Assembly: GCF_021277265.1 (NCBI RefSeq) | Contig: NZ_JAJSOH010000008.1 | Location: forward strand, 186,001-250,000 | Direction of reading: 5' to 3' | Origin: Kineosporia rhizophila | Lineage (GTDB): Bacteria > Actinomycetota > Actinomycetes > Actinomycetales > Kineosporiaceae | DNA length: 64,000 nt | Shown: piece by piece, positions 16,485-24,183 of the stretch | How the letters are laid out: every line of letters starts with the position of its first letter | How positions within the stretch are numbered: the first letter of the stretch is position 1 | The notes under the pieces: model-generated | Told to the model about the DNA's origin: nothing | Seen by the model: only the letters and a program-made list of their open reading frames with translations | The model's database searches: none | Translations under genes and position numbers: made by a program

Positions 16485-17359
16485 CCGCCAAGCTCCTCGA
16501 CGGCAAGGCGGCCGCGGCCGCGATCCGGCTCGAGCTCAAGGAGCGGGTCGCCGCGCTGAAGGCCAAGGGCATCGTTCCCGGGCTGGGCACGGTTCTGGTC
16601 GGGGAAGACCCGGGCAGCGCCAAGTACGTGGCGATGAAGCACGCCGACTGCCTCGAGGTCGGCATCAACAGCATCCGCGAGGACCTGCCCGCCGACGCCA
16701 CCCAGCAGCAGGTGGAGGACGCGATCAGGCGGCTGAACGACGACCCGGCCTGCACCGGCTACATCGTCCAGCTGCCGTTGCCCAAGGGCCTGGACTCCGA
16801 CCGGGTGCTCGAGCTGATCGACCCGGACAAGGACGCCGACGGTCTGCACCCGACCAACCTCGGCCGGCTGGTGCTCAACGTCAATGCGCCGATGACGTCG
16901 CCGATCCCGTGCACCCCGCACGGCATCGTCGACCTGTTGCTGCGCAACGACATCGACCTCAAGGGCAAGGAGGTCTGCGTGGTCGGCCGCGGCGTCACCG
17001 TCGGCCGTCCGCTGGGCCTGCTGCTCACCCGGCGCGAGCTGAATGCCACGGTCACGTTGTGCCACACCGGTACTCGGGACACGGCCGAGCACGTGCGCCG
17101 GGCCGACGTGGTGGTCGCCGCCGCGGGCGTGGCCAACATGATCACCGCCGACATGGTCAAGCCGGGTGCGGTGGTGCTCGACGTCGGGGTCAGCCGCACC
17201 GAGCCCGACCCGGTCACCGGAAAGTCCAAGCTGGCCGGCGATGTCGCGCTGAGCGTGCGCGAGGTGGCGGGCTGGGTGGCGCCCAACCCCGGTGGTGTGG
17301 GCCCGATGACCCGGGCCATGCTGCTGGCCAACGTCGTGGAAGCGGCTGAGCGCCAGTAG
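16481..17359 (+). CDS. folD: Bifunctional methylenetetrahydrofolate dehydrogenase/cyclohydrolase
   Basis: 292 residues. The GTG overlaps the glyA stop (GTGA). It oxidises methylenetetrahydrofolate and hydrolyses the product to 10-formyltetrahydrofolate. Visible marks are [12 protein letters not shown] with the catalytic Tyr and Lys, [10 protein letters not shown], and the nucleotide-binding [13 protein letters not shown], with [10 protein letters not shown] near the end. Together with glyA it makes the 10-formyl-THF whose shortage is sensed by the upstream riboswitch; purU at 11 kb consumes it. A perfect palindrome follows the stop. Confidence 0.97.
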   Translation: MTAKLLDGKAAAAAIRLELKERVAALKAKGIVPGLGTVLVGEDPGSAKYVAMKHADCLEVGINSIREDLPADATQQQVEDAIRRLNDDPACTGYIVQLPLPKGLDSDRVLELIDPDKDADGLHPTNLGRLVLNVNAPMTSPIPCTPHGIVDLLLRNDIDLKGKEVCVVGRGVTVGRPLGLLLTRRELNATVTLCHTGTRDTAEHVRRADVVVAAAGVANMITADMVKPGAVVLDVGVSRTEPDPVTGKSKLAGDVALSVREVAGWVAPNPGGVGPMTRAMLLANVVEAAERQ

Positions 17360-17370
17360 GTTCCAGAACA

Positions 17371-17415
17371 AATTGGGGACGTTTGTGCGCGACTGGCGCA
17401 CAAACGTCCCCAATT
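17371..17415. terminator. Perfect 20-bp palindrome between convergent folD and amidohydrolase genes
   Basis: Arms 17371-17390 and 17396-17415 are exact reverse complements with a GACTG loop. The stem contains GGGGACGTTTGTGCGC, carrying the GGACGT/ACGTCC core seen at other gene ends here. Placed between two convergent stops, it is best read as a bidirectional terminator. There is no T-tract apart from the AATT ends. Confidence 0.75.
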
Positions 17416-17428
17416 CAGTTGTTGGGTT

Positions 17429-18634
17429 TCATCGATTCAACTGCCGCAGAGCCAGTTCGGCGTAGAGCGCGGCGCCGTCGGGCAACACTGCATCGTCGAA
17501 CGCGGCGTGCGGGGAGTGATTGCTCGGCGCCATCTCCGGATCCCGTCCTTCTGGGCAGGCGCCGATCAGAACCATTGCGCCGGGCACTCGTTCGAGAACC
17601 CGCGAGAAGTCCTCGGTGCCGGTGAGAGGCCGGGGGAGTGCAAACGTCCTCTGTTCACCAAACAGCTCCGAAGCCGTCTGGAACGCGAAATCGGTTGCAC
17701 TGACGTCGTTCATGGTGACCGGGCATTCTTCGAGGTACTCGATGCTCACCTCGACCCCGTGCGCGTCGGCGATGCCGTGGCACACCTGGTGCACCACGTC
17801 GCGCACCTTGCGGCGCACGCCCCGGTCGAAAGTGCGCACGGTGGCCTCGAACCCGGCCGTGTCGGGGATGACCGTGTGCTTGGTGCCCGCCTTGAGCTTG
17901 CCCACGGTGAGCACCGCGGCCTCGAAAGCATCGATCCGGCGGGTGATCGCGGTCTGCAACGCCATCACCATCTCGCAGATGGCAGGCACCGGGTCGTGGG
18001 CCAGGTGAGGCGAGGCGGCGTGCCCACCGAGGCCTCGAGCCGTGACGAAAAGCCCATCAGCGGCGGCCATCACGGCGCCAGAGCGACTGGCTACCGTGCC
18101 CCGCGAAACCTGGTTGGGCAGCACATGCAGGGCGAATGCCTTGTCCGCCGCGCGCCCGGCTGCCCCCAGCACCCCGCCGTCGATCATCTTGGCTGCGCCC
18201 TGATACCCCTCTTCACCCGGCTGGAACATCAGCACCACATCGCCGCCGAGCTGATCCCGCCGGTCGCTCAGCAGCCGGGCCGCCCCCACCAGCATCGCCG
18301 TGTGCAGATCATGGCCGCAGGCGTGCATCGCCCCGTCGACCGTGGAGCGGAACGCAACGTCCACCTCCTCGTGCACCGGCAGTGCATCCATGTCGGCCCG
18401 GAGCAGCACCACCGGTGCATTCTCCGGATCCGCCGCACCCTCGCCCCGCAGCACCGCGGTGACCGAGCCGATGTCCGAGCCGGCCGTGATCTCCAGGTCC
18501 AGCCCGTCCAGGGCCTCCAGCACCGCCTGCTGGGTGCGTTGCACCTTCAGCCCGATCTCGGGGCGCCGGTGCAGCCGGTGCCGCAGATCGGCAAGATCAG
18601 CACTGATCCCGGCCGCGTCGTCCAGAAGGGTCAT
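17429..18634 (-). CDS. M20-family amidohydrolase (hippurate hydrolase-like)
   Basis: 401 residues. Metal-dependent hydrolase of N-acyl or amide substrates. The M20 dinuclear-metal residues are recognisable: RADMDALPVHE, HACGHDLHTAML, PGEEGYQGA with the catalytic Glu and a late TGTEDFSRVL. The dimerisation domain contains GLGGHAASPHLAHDPVP. The product is cytoplasmic, and its substrate is not predictable (amino-acid conjugates or auxin-like conjugates are typical). A second, clearly divergent member lies at 35.9 kb. It is transcribed alone, facing folD. Confidence 0.9.
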   Translation of the reverse strand: MTLLDDAAGISADLADLRHRLHRRPEIGLKVQRTQQAVLEALDGLDLEITAGSDIGSVTAVLRGEGAADPENAPVVLLRADMDALPVHEEVDVAFRSTVDGAMHACGHDLHTAMLVGAARLLSDRRDQLGGDVVLMFQPGEEGYQGAAKMIDGGVLGAAGRAADKAFALHVLPNQVSRGTVASRSGAVMAAADGLFVTARGLGGHAASPHLAHDPVPAICEMVMALQTAITRRIDAFEAAVLTVGKLKAGTKHTVIPDTAGFEATVRTFDRGVRRKVRDVVHQVCHGIADAHGVEVSIEYLEECPVTMNDVSATDFAFQTASELFGEQRTFALPRPLTGTEDFSRVLERVPGAMVLIGACPEGRDPEMAPSNHSPHAAFDDAVLPDGAALYAELALRQLNR

Positions 18635-18817
18635 GACAAGTTGTCTACCCTCTTCCGCGCCGGTGTGACAGGGGTTTCACACAAAGCCACCGGCGAACGT
18701 GCGCCGAAACGCCCCTCCGGTCACGCCCGAACCCGGAATCCGCCCCTGACCGGCCAGTAACCAGGTATGACGCGCAGCCTGTCCGGGGGACACGCGCGGA
18801 TGGGAGAAGATGGCCCG

Positions 18818-19606
18818 ATGAGGATCGCCACCGCCAACGTCAACGGCATCCGTGCCGCCGAGCGCCGGGGCATGCCCGCCTGGCTGGCCGAGCGGCAGCC
18901 CGACATCCTCTGCCTCCAAGAGGTCCGCGCCGACGACCCCACGCTCTACAAAATCATGGGCGAGGGCTGGCACGGCGTGCACGAGGAGTCCTCCTCGGCC
19001 AAGGGGCGGGCCGGCGTGGCCGTGCTGTCCCGCACCGAGCCGGTGGCCACCCGCTCCGGCCTGGGCTCCTTCCTCGGCGCCGGCCGCTGGGTCGAGGCCG
19101 ACTTCGCCCTGGCCGACGGCGGCCTGCTCACGGTGGTCTCGGTCTACGTGCACACCGGCGAGGCGGAGACCCCGAAGCAGGACGAGAAGCACCGCTTCCT
19201 GAACGAGATGCGCGAGCGGATGAACAAACTCGCCGCCGACGGACGTCATCTGCTGGTCTGCGGCGACCTCAACATCTGCCACCGCGAGGTCGACCTGAAG
19301 AACTGGAAGGGCAACCTGAAGAAGGCCGGCTTCCTGCCGGCCGAAAGGGCCTGGATGGACGCGCTCTTCGACGAGGACGGCTTCGTGGACGTGCACCGGA
19401 AGCTGGCGGGGGAGGGGCCCGGACCGTACACGTGGTTCTCGTGGCGGGGGAAGGCGTGGGACACCGGGGCGGGGTGGCGGATCGACTACGCCATCGCTTC
19501 GCCGGGTCTGGCTGCTCTGGTCACTGCGGCTGAAGTTGATCTGGCGCCGTCGTACGCGGAGCGGTGGAGCGACCACTCTCCCGTCGTCGTGGACCTGGCC
19601 CTTTAG
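18818..19606 (+). CDS. xthA: Exodeoxyribonuclease III-type AP endonuclease
   Basis: 262 residues from ATG 18818, with GGGAGAAG about nine bases before it. It cleaves DNA at abasic sites and removes 3' blocks in base excision repair. Motifs: MRIATANVNGIRAAE, LCLQEVRAD, GDLNICHREVDLKN, and the terminal WRIDYAIAS and WSDHSPVVVDL with the catalytic Asp-His. The gene is intact. Its 3' part (19459-19574) is duplicated almost exactly 1708 bases downstream, beyond a two-gene cassette. Confidence 0.95.
   Translation: MRIATANVNGIRAAERRGMPAWLAERQPDILCLQEVRADDPTLYKIMGEGWHGVHEESSSAKGRAGVAVLSRTEPVATRSGLGSFLGAGRWVEADFALADGGLLTVVSVYVHTGEAETPKQDEKHRFLNEMRERMNKLAADGRHLLVCGDLNICHREVDLKNWKGNLKKAGFLPAERAWMDALFDEDGFVDVHRKLAGEGPGPYTWFSWRGKAWDTGAGWRIDYAIASPGLAALVTAAEVDLAPSYAERWSDHSPVVVDLAL
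19459..19574 (+). repeat. 116-bp direct repeat, copy A (inside xthA)
   Basis: This stretch of xthA, coding for the segment from about DTGAGWRIDYAIAS to AERWSD, matches 21167-21282 with two mismatches that I can see (a T/C in GGCTGCT and another in GCGGTGG). The open reading frame continues normally after it, so this is the functional copy. The pair brackets the HTH-nucleotidyltransferase cassette. Confidence 0.92.
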
Positions 19607-19624
19607 ATTTGGATCAGTTCCGAG

Positions 19625-19672
19625 ACTACCCATGGTAGTAACACAATCCTATACGCTCGTATAGAATTGTGT
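19625..19672. promoter_or_regulatory. Twin palindromes at the promoter and start of the HTH gene
   Basis: ACTACC-CAT-GGTAGT (19625-19639) is followed at once by a larger inverted repeat with 15-base arms (19641-19655 and 19658-19672, one mismatch), ACACAATCCTATACG against CGTATAGAATTGTGT. The second overlaps TATACG/TATAGA boxes that could be the -10 element, and also the GTG start at 19669. It looks like an autoregulatory operator for the HTH protein, as expected of an antitoxin-type repressor. Confidence 0.6.
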
Positions 19673-20427
19673 ACGTGGCGTTGATAGACGTGGCCGAAGC
19701 CGCTCGGCGACTGGGCGTCGGTGTAGCGCGCGTGCATCAGCGAATCGCCGACGGTTCGTTGCCGGCCCAGCGGATCGGCTCGCGATGGGCGATCGACGAA
19801 TCATCACTTTCACTGGTCGCTGAGCGCCATCGCGCCGGGCGCCCGCTTTCGGAGCGCTCGGCCTGGGCTCTGATAGCGGTCGGCCGAGGCGATTCCCAGG
19901 CCCTCTCCAAAGTGGCTGCTGCGGAGCGAAGCCGAGCCGAAAAGCGGGTGTCGAGCCTTCTCGCGCGGTTCTCGATGCATGCGGTGCTGTCTGAAGCCGA
20001 AGTGCAGGAGTCCGCCGGCATTCTGAGATCGCTGTTGCGGAACCGCGCACAGCGCCAGCTCTGGCGGGCATCCGTGCGTGATCTGGTAGATCTACGCGAA
20101 GATCGACGCATTGCCTTGTCAGGACTCAGCGACCCGCGCAGCGGTATTGCATCGGGTGACCTGGTCGAGGGGTATGTCGCCGTAGGTCAGGTCGAGGCGG
20201 TTGCCCAGGACTATCTCCTCGTCCAAGAGAGGGCCGAGGCCAAGGCCAATGTCGTCCTGCATGTCGGCTCACTCGGCCCGGCTGGCGGCGAGGATCGCGG
20301 TCTGCTCCTGCTGGCTGCAGATCTGGCTGAGTATCGACGCCCTCGTGAGGAGGCCAGGGCGGCCGAGTTGTTGTACGAACTCGCGAAGTCGCGGGTGAAG
20401 CAAGGAAAATCGGGGGATTCATCATGA
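19669..20427 (+). CDS. HTH DNA-binding protein, putative antitoxin-like partner
   Basis: 252 residues from GTG 19669; GTG 19675 (MALIDVAEAARRLG) is an equally good start. Residues 5-45 form an excisionase/MerR-type helix-turn-helix: DVAEAARRLGVGVARVHQRI and IGSRWAIDESSL. The remainder is a helical domain of about 200 residues that I do not recognise, with Ala/Leu/Arg-rich helices. The stop overlaps the next gene (ATGA), a nucleotidyltransferase of AbiEii type, and a palindrome covers its own start. This is the usual arrangement for a two-gene toxin-antitoxin or abortive-infection module. It lies inside the segment bounded by the xthA duplication. G+C is a little lower than in neighbours. Confidence 0.75.
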   Translation: MYVALIDVAEAARRLGVGVARVHQRIADGSLPAQRIGSRWAIDESSLSLVAERHRAGRPLSERSAWALIAVGRGDSQALSKVAAAERSRAEKRVSSLLARFSMHAVLSEAEVQESAGILRSLLRNRAQRQLWRASVRDLVDLREDRRIALSGLSDPRSGIASGDLVEGYVAVGQVEAVAQDYLLVQERAEAKANVVLHVGSLGPAGGEDRGLLLLAADLAEYRRPREEARAAELLYELAKSRVKQGKSGDSS

Positions 20428-21142
20428 TTGTTCTACCCGCAATGTCCAGCCCCCAAGCTGCCTCCTGGCACGGGGTCATGGACCTTCACGAGAAGCTGGG
20501 GGACGGCTGGACTCTTGTGGGCGGGCAGATGGTTCATCTGCATTGCGCTGAGGCCAGCCATGCGCCTACTCGTCCGACGAACGATATCGACACGGTGATC
20601 GACGTCAGAGCTCGCCCCAACATGCTTCAGATATTTACGCAGGTCCTGGTGGGCCTTGGGTTCAGGGCATCAGGTATCTCGGCCGAAGGGATCCAGCATC
20701 GTTGGGTGCGTGGCCAGGCGACGATCGACGTGCTGCTGCCCGATGGCGTGGGAGAGAAGGCGGCCCTGAGGACCGGTGTCACCGCCAGCCCGACCCTCCC
20801 GACGCCAGACGGTACCCAGGCGCTTGATCGCAGCGAGTCGGTCTTGGTGTCCGTCGAGGGCGCGAAGGTTCAGTTCGCCGTCCAACGCTGGTGGGAGCAC
20901 TGGTCATGAAGGCGGCGGCTCACAGCGCTGTCGGCGATCCGGCGAAGGGCCGCCACCGAAGCGACTTCCTGACTCTCGCATCGCTCATCGCTGCTCGTGA
21001 CTTCCGCGAGGTCGAGCTGACGAAGAAGGATCGTCGGCGGTTGGCGGACATGATCGCCGCGGTCCGGGCAGACGCCCAACTCATGACTGGCGCCGAGGAC
21101 TCGGCCAACACGCTGAGCAGGCTTGAACGCGCATCTGCTTGA
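20424..21142 (+). pseudogene. AbiEii-type nucleotidyltransferase, frameshifted
   Basis: The first frame (20424-20909) gives 161 residues with the nucleotidyltransferase marks LVGGQMVHLH and PTNDIDTVID, where the two Asp bind metal. It then reads off into a Trp-rich tail. From about 20870 the conserved continuation, RPTLVGALVMKAAAH and a helical end to 21142, is found in another frame, so the normal protein of about 238 residues is broken by a single-base slip. A re-start at ATG 20906, overlapping the first stop, could yield the C-terminal piece separately. The full-length enzyme would be the toxin of the HTH-nucleotidyltransferase pair. Loss of frame suggests inactivation, or a sequencing error. 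Confidence 0.75.
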
Positions 21143-21166
21143 TCTGGTGGATTGACGACGGCCCTT

Positions 21167-21282
21167 GGACACCGGGGCGGGGTGGCGGATCGACTACGCC
21201 ATCGCTTCGCCGGGTCTGGCCGCTCTGGTCACTGCGGCTGAAGTTGATCTGGCGCCGTCGTACGCGGAGCGGCGGAGCGACC
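21167..21282 (+). repeat. 116-bp direct repeat, copy B (xthA remnant)
   Basis: Near-identical to 19459-19574. Translation still reads WRIDYAIASPGLAALVTAAE, but there is no gene body before it, and what follows (RRSDLAAELAGQG) is unrelated to the xthA end. This is therefore a stranded 3' fragment marking the far edge of an inserted or duplicated segment of about 1.7 kb. Confidence 0.92.
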
Positions 21283-21301
21283 TGGCAGCGGAGCTTGCCG
21301 G

Positions 21302-22327
21302 TCAGGGGACGAGACTCTGCACGATCACGCACTGGCCGTCGTTGAGGGTCACCTCCGCGAGTGCACCGTTGACCAGGGGCATCTGTGGGGGCTGGTGGCC
21401 GGTGTCGAAGTCGAGGACCACGGGGAGGCCGAGGTCGCCCAGGGCCCGCTGGACGGCCTGCTCCTGCGTCAGTTCGGGGGTGTCCGGGGCGCTGGTGCGG
21501 CCGATCAGGATGCCGGAGGCGTGGTCGAACCAGCCGGCCAGGCGCAGCGACCAGAGCATCCGGAGCACCGTGACCGGGTCGGAGCCGGAGACCTCCAGGT
21601 AGACGATCACGCCCTCGGGAGCGTGACGTCGGGCGAAGCCGGGGACGTCGCCGTAACGCGTGCCCGCCAGCAGAGAGACGGTCTCCAGGCAGCCACCGAT
21701 GAGTCGGCCGCGCATGGTGAGCCGTGGTCGGCCGTCCAATGGACGCCAGTGGGTGGGGGCTTCGTAGGCTGACGCGCGATCGAGCGGTTCGTCCTTCCAG
21801 TCGACCCAGGGGCGCGAGCGCCGGAAAGGCGCCGACTGCTGCTCGAAGGAGGCACCTTCGTCCCGGCCGGCGACCTCGGTCCACCGGGAGAACTGGGTGG
21901 GTAGCTCCCACGGTTCGTCCATCAGGTTGGCGCCGTGCAGGGTGGCCAGGCCGGTGACGACGGTCAGCGGCATGAGCAGGGTGGAGATGTCGGACCAGCC
22001 GACGAACCAGGTACGCGATCGGGCGATGGCCTCCCAGTCGATCTGCTCCACCAGTTCGATCGCGAGTTCCCCACCCCAGGGCGGCAGTACGGCTCCGGCG
22101 TCGCTGAAGGCAGCGTGCAGGGCCTGAGCTCGTTCGGTGGCCGGGGCCGGGGTGAGCCCGCCGATCCGGGTGTGGTCGTGCAGAGCGACATCGAATCCGC
22201 TGCGCTGCAGAGATGCTGCCGCGTCGGCAAGGCGGCCCAGCAATGGGCCGGGAACACCCATGGAGGGAGCGGGAACCTCGATCCGGTCGCCGGCTCGCAG
22301 GGGCTTGGGATACAGCACATCGACCAT
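21302..22327 (-). CDS. S66-family peptidase (LD-carboxypeptidase / MccF-like)
   Basis: 341 residues from the ATG complementary to 22325-22327. Serine peptidases of this family cleave the L,D bond of murein tetrapeptides or, in MccF, inactivate peptidyl-nucleotide antibiotics. The triad is visible: Ser112 in FVGWSDIS, Glu245 in VYLEVSG and His311 in DTGHQPP. The insert VDWKDEPLDRASAYEAPTHW and the WSDIS motif resemble the MccF branch more than classical LdcA. No signal peptide, so cytoplasmic. The end of the gene abuts the xthA remnant. Confidence 0.9.
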   Translation of the reverse strand: MVDVLYPKPLRAGDRIEVPAPSMGVPGPLLGRLADAAASLQRSGFDVALHDHTRIGGLTPAPATERAQALHAAFSDAGAVLPPWGGELAIELVEQIDWEAIARSRTWFVGWSDISTLLMPLTVVTGLATLHGANLMDEPWELPTQFSRWTEVAGRDEGASFEQQSAPFRRSRPWVDWKDEPLDRASAYEAPTHWRPLDGRPRLTMRGRLIGGCLETVSLLAGTRYGDVPGFARRHAPEGVIVYLEVSGSDPVTVLRMLWSLRLAGWFDHASGILIGRTSAPDTPELTQEQAVQRALGDLGLPVVLDFDTGHQPPQMPLVNGALAEVTLNDGQCVIVQSLVP

Positions 22328-22350
22328 GAGGCGAAGGTAGTACGGCCGGA

Positions 22351-23544
22351 TCAGTCGTCGTCCCGCCGCACCACGCTGCCCACCGACTTCACCGCGCCCA
22401 CGGCAGTGCGTGCGGCCACCAGGCCGGCGGCGCCCAGCACGGCACCCGCCACCACCGAAACGCGGTCTGCGGCGCGGGGGCTGACCACGGGGGTGTAGGG
22501 GACGGGCTGGACCGGGACGGCGGTGCGGACGCCGGCGGCGGCCGGGTTGGTCGAGGCGGCGGGGCGCGCGGAGGTGGCCAGGCCGGCGCGGGCGCGTTCC
22601 ACAGTGACCGTGTGCTCGGGCAGGGCGACGGTGTCGGCCAGATGGCCACGGTCGATGGCCTGGGTGGCGCCCCAGGCGGCGGCGACCAGGGTGAGGCGGC
22701 AGACCAGGTTGAGCCAGACCAGCAGGATCAGGGCGACCCCGGCGGTGGCCAGGAACTTGTTGTTGGAGGCGCCGTTGAGCAGCACGCCGGACAGCAGCTT
22801 CAGGATGCCCAGGCCGATGCCGCCGAACAGGGCCGCGTCCCACAGGTCGTGGTTGGGCAGCTGAACACCGGACAGCAGGCGGAACAGCAGCATGAAGATC
22901 AGGATGTCGACGCCGAGGACGAGCAGGGTGCCGGCGCAGCCGAGGACCACCCGGCCCAGGCTCGAGCCCTCGTCCACGCCGATCCAGCCCAGGATCACGC
23001 CGGTGGAGGCGCTGACGAAGATGCCGGAGACCGCCGAGAGCAGCATCACCAGGCCGATACTCACCAGCACGCCCAGGTCGCGGGCCTTGGCCAGGGCGAA
23101 GTTGGCCTCCTGGGTGGGCCGGCCGAACATCGCCCGGATGCCCTCGCGCATCGCGTCCAGCCAGCCCAGGCCGGTGAACAGGAAACCGACCAGACCGATG
23201 ATGCCGGCGATGGTGAGCTGGTCGCCGCCGGTCAGCGTGTCGATCGAGACGATGCCCCCGGTCTCACCGATCGGGCTGATCACCACCGTGCCCACGCCGT
23301 CGTTGACCGCCTCGATCACGCGTTTCTGCATCGCCCGGTCGTCGCCCACGACCAGGCCGAACACGGTGAAGCCGACGGCCAGGGCCGGGAAGATCGAGAA
23401 GAACGCCGCGTACGCCATGCCCCCGGCCAGCACCCCGCCCCGGGCCTTGCCGTAGCGCTGCCAGGCGCGCCAGGCGACGGTGCGCTGGGCGCGGGCCAGC
23501 AGACGGGCCGGGGACTTGGACGCTGACGCTGTCGTCTCGCTCAC
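22351..23544 (-). CDS. YihY/BrkB family inner-membrane protein
   Basis: 397 residues with about six hydrophobic segments between residues 35 and 290, and an Ala/Pro/Val-rich C-terminal tail ending in VRRDDD that contains a further hydrophobic stretch (about 355-375). The opening RYGKARGGVLAGGMAYAAFFSIFPAL is the BrkB/YihY signature. The family's function is unsettled: it was once called ribonuclease BN in error and is now viewed as a membrane transporter or efflux-like protein. Ends 24 bases before the S66 gene start, so they may be co-transcribed. Confidence 0.9.
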   Translation of the reverse strand: MSETTASASKSPARLLARAQRTVAWRAWQRYGKARGGVLAGGMAYAAFFSIFPALAVGFTVFGLVVGDDRAMQKRVIEAVNDGVGTVVISPIGETGGIVSIDTLTGGDQLTIAGIIGLVGFLFTGLGWLDAMREGIRAMFGRPTQEANFALAKARDLGVLVSIGLVMLLSAVSGIFVSASTGVILGWIGVDEGSSLGRVVLGCAGTLLVLGVDILIFMLLFRLLSGVQLPNHDLWDAALFGGIGLGILKLLSGVLLNGASNNKFLATAGVALILLVWLNLVCRLTLVAAAWGATQAIDRGHLADTVALPEHTVTVERARAGLATSARPAASTNPAAAGVRTAVPVQPVPYTPVVSPRAADRVSVVAGAVLGAAGLVAARTAVGAVKSVGSVVRRDDD

Positions 23545-23581
23545 GGGGCATAGTGTCCAGCAAACCCGGCGATGTGCGCGA

Positions 23582-24178
23582 TCAGCCCCCGGCGGCGCGG
23601 AACCCGAAGCGCCGGCGCAGCTGCCAGACCCCGTCGCCGTCGTGCTCGTAGAAGTTCAGCCCGGTGGCCTCGAACTCGGCCTGGTAGCCCAGGAGCTCGG
23701 CCTCCGCCCGGTCCATCGCGGCGTCGTCCAGGTGGTGGGCGACCGTGACGTGCGGGTGGTAGTCGAACTCGAGGGTGCGCTTGAGCGGGCCGGTGCGCAG
23801 CAGACGCTGCAGGTCGGCGCAGTGCTCGGCGCCCTCGGCGAGCTTGACGAACACCACCGGCGAGATCGGCCGGAACGACCCGGTGCCGGCCAGGGCGATC
23901 CGGAACGGGGCAGTGACGGCGGCGACCGCGGCCAGGTGGTCCTGGATCGCCTGGTCCTCGTCCTCCGGCACCGGGGTGGGCGGAAGCAGGGTGATGTGCG
24001 GCGGGATCTCGGCGGCGAGCGGGTCGCCGAAGGCGGCCCGGCGCTGCCGCAGGAACTCGCCGTGCGGCTGGGGGATGTCCAGGACCACGCCGATGGTGAC
24101 GATGTCGTCGGCCTGTTCCGGGGCGGGCCGCAGCACCGCCATGCTCATGGTCGGCGGTGCTTCCCGGGGGGTGGGCAT
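23582..24178 (-). CDS. 2H phosphoesterase (2'-5' RNA ligase-like)
   Basis: 198 residues from the ATG complementary to 24176-24178, five bases after the trpS stop, so it is in one operon with trpS. The two HxT motifs that define the 2H superfamily are HITLLP (about residue 61) and HVTVAH (about 145). The family hydrolyses cyclic phosphates in RNA or nucleotides, and LigT was named for 2'-5' RNA ligation. The physiological substrate is unknown. A downstream start at MSMAVL is possible. Confidence 0.88.
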   Translation of the reverse strand: MPTPREAPPTMSMAVLRPAPEQADDIVTIGVVLDIPQPHGEFLRQRRAAFGDPLAAEIPPHITLLPPTPVPEDEDQAIQDHLAAVAAVTAPFRIALAGTGSFRPISPVVFVKLAEGAEHCADLQRLLRTGPLKRTLEFDYHPHVTVAHHLDDAAMDRAEAELLGYQAEFEATGLNFYEHDGDGVWQLRRRFGFRAAGG

Positions 24179-24183
24179 GCCGG

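Noticed and set aside
17371..17415. Perfect palindrome as an insertion-sequence end
   Set aside because: There is no transposase nearby, no second matching end and no target duplication; its position between convergent stops fits a terminator.
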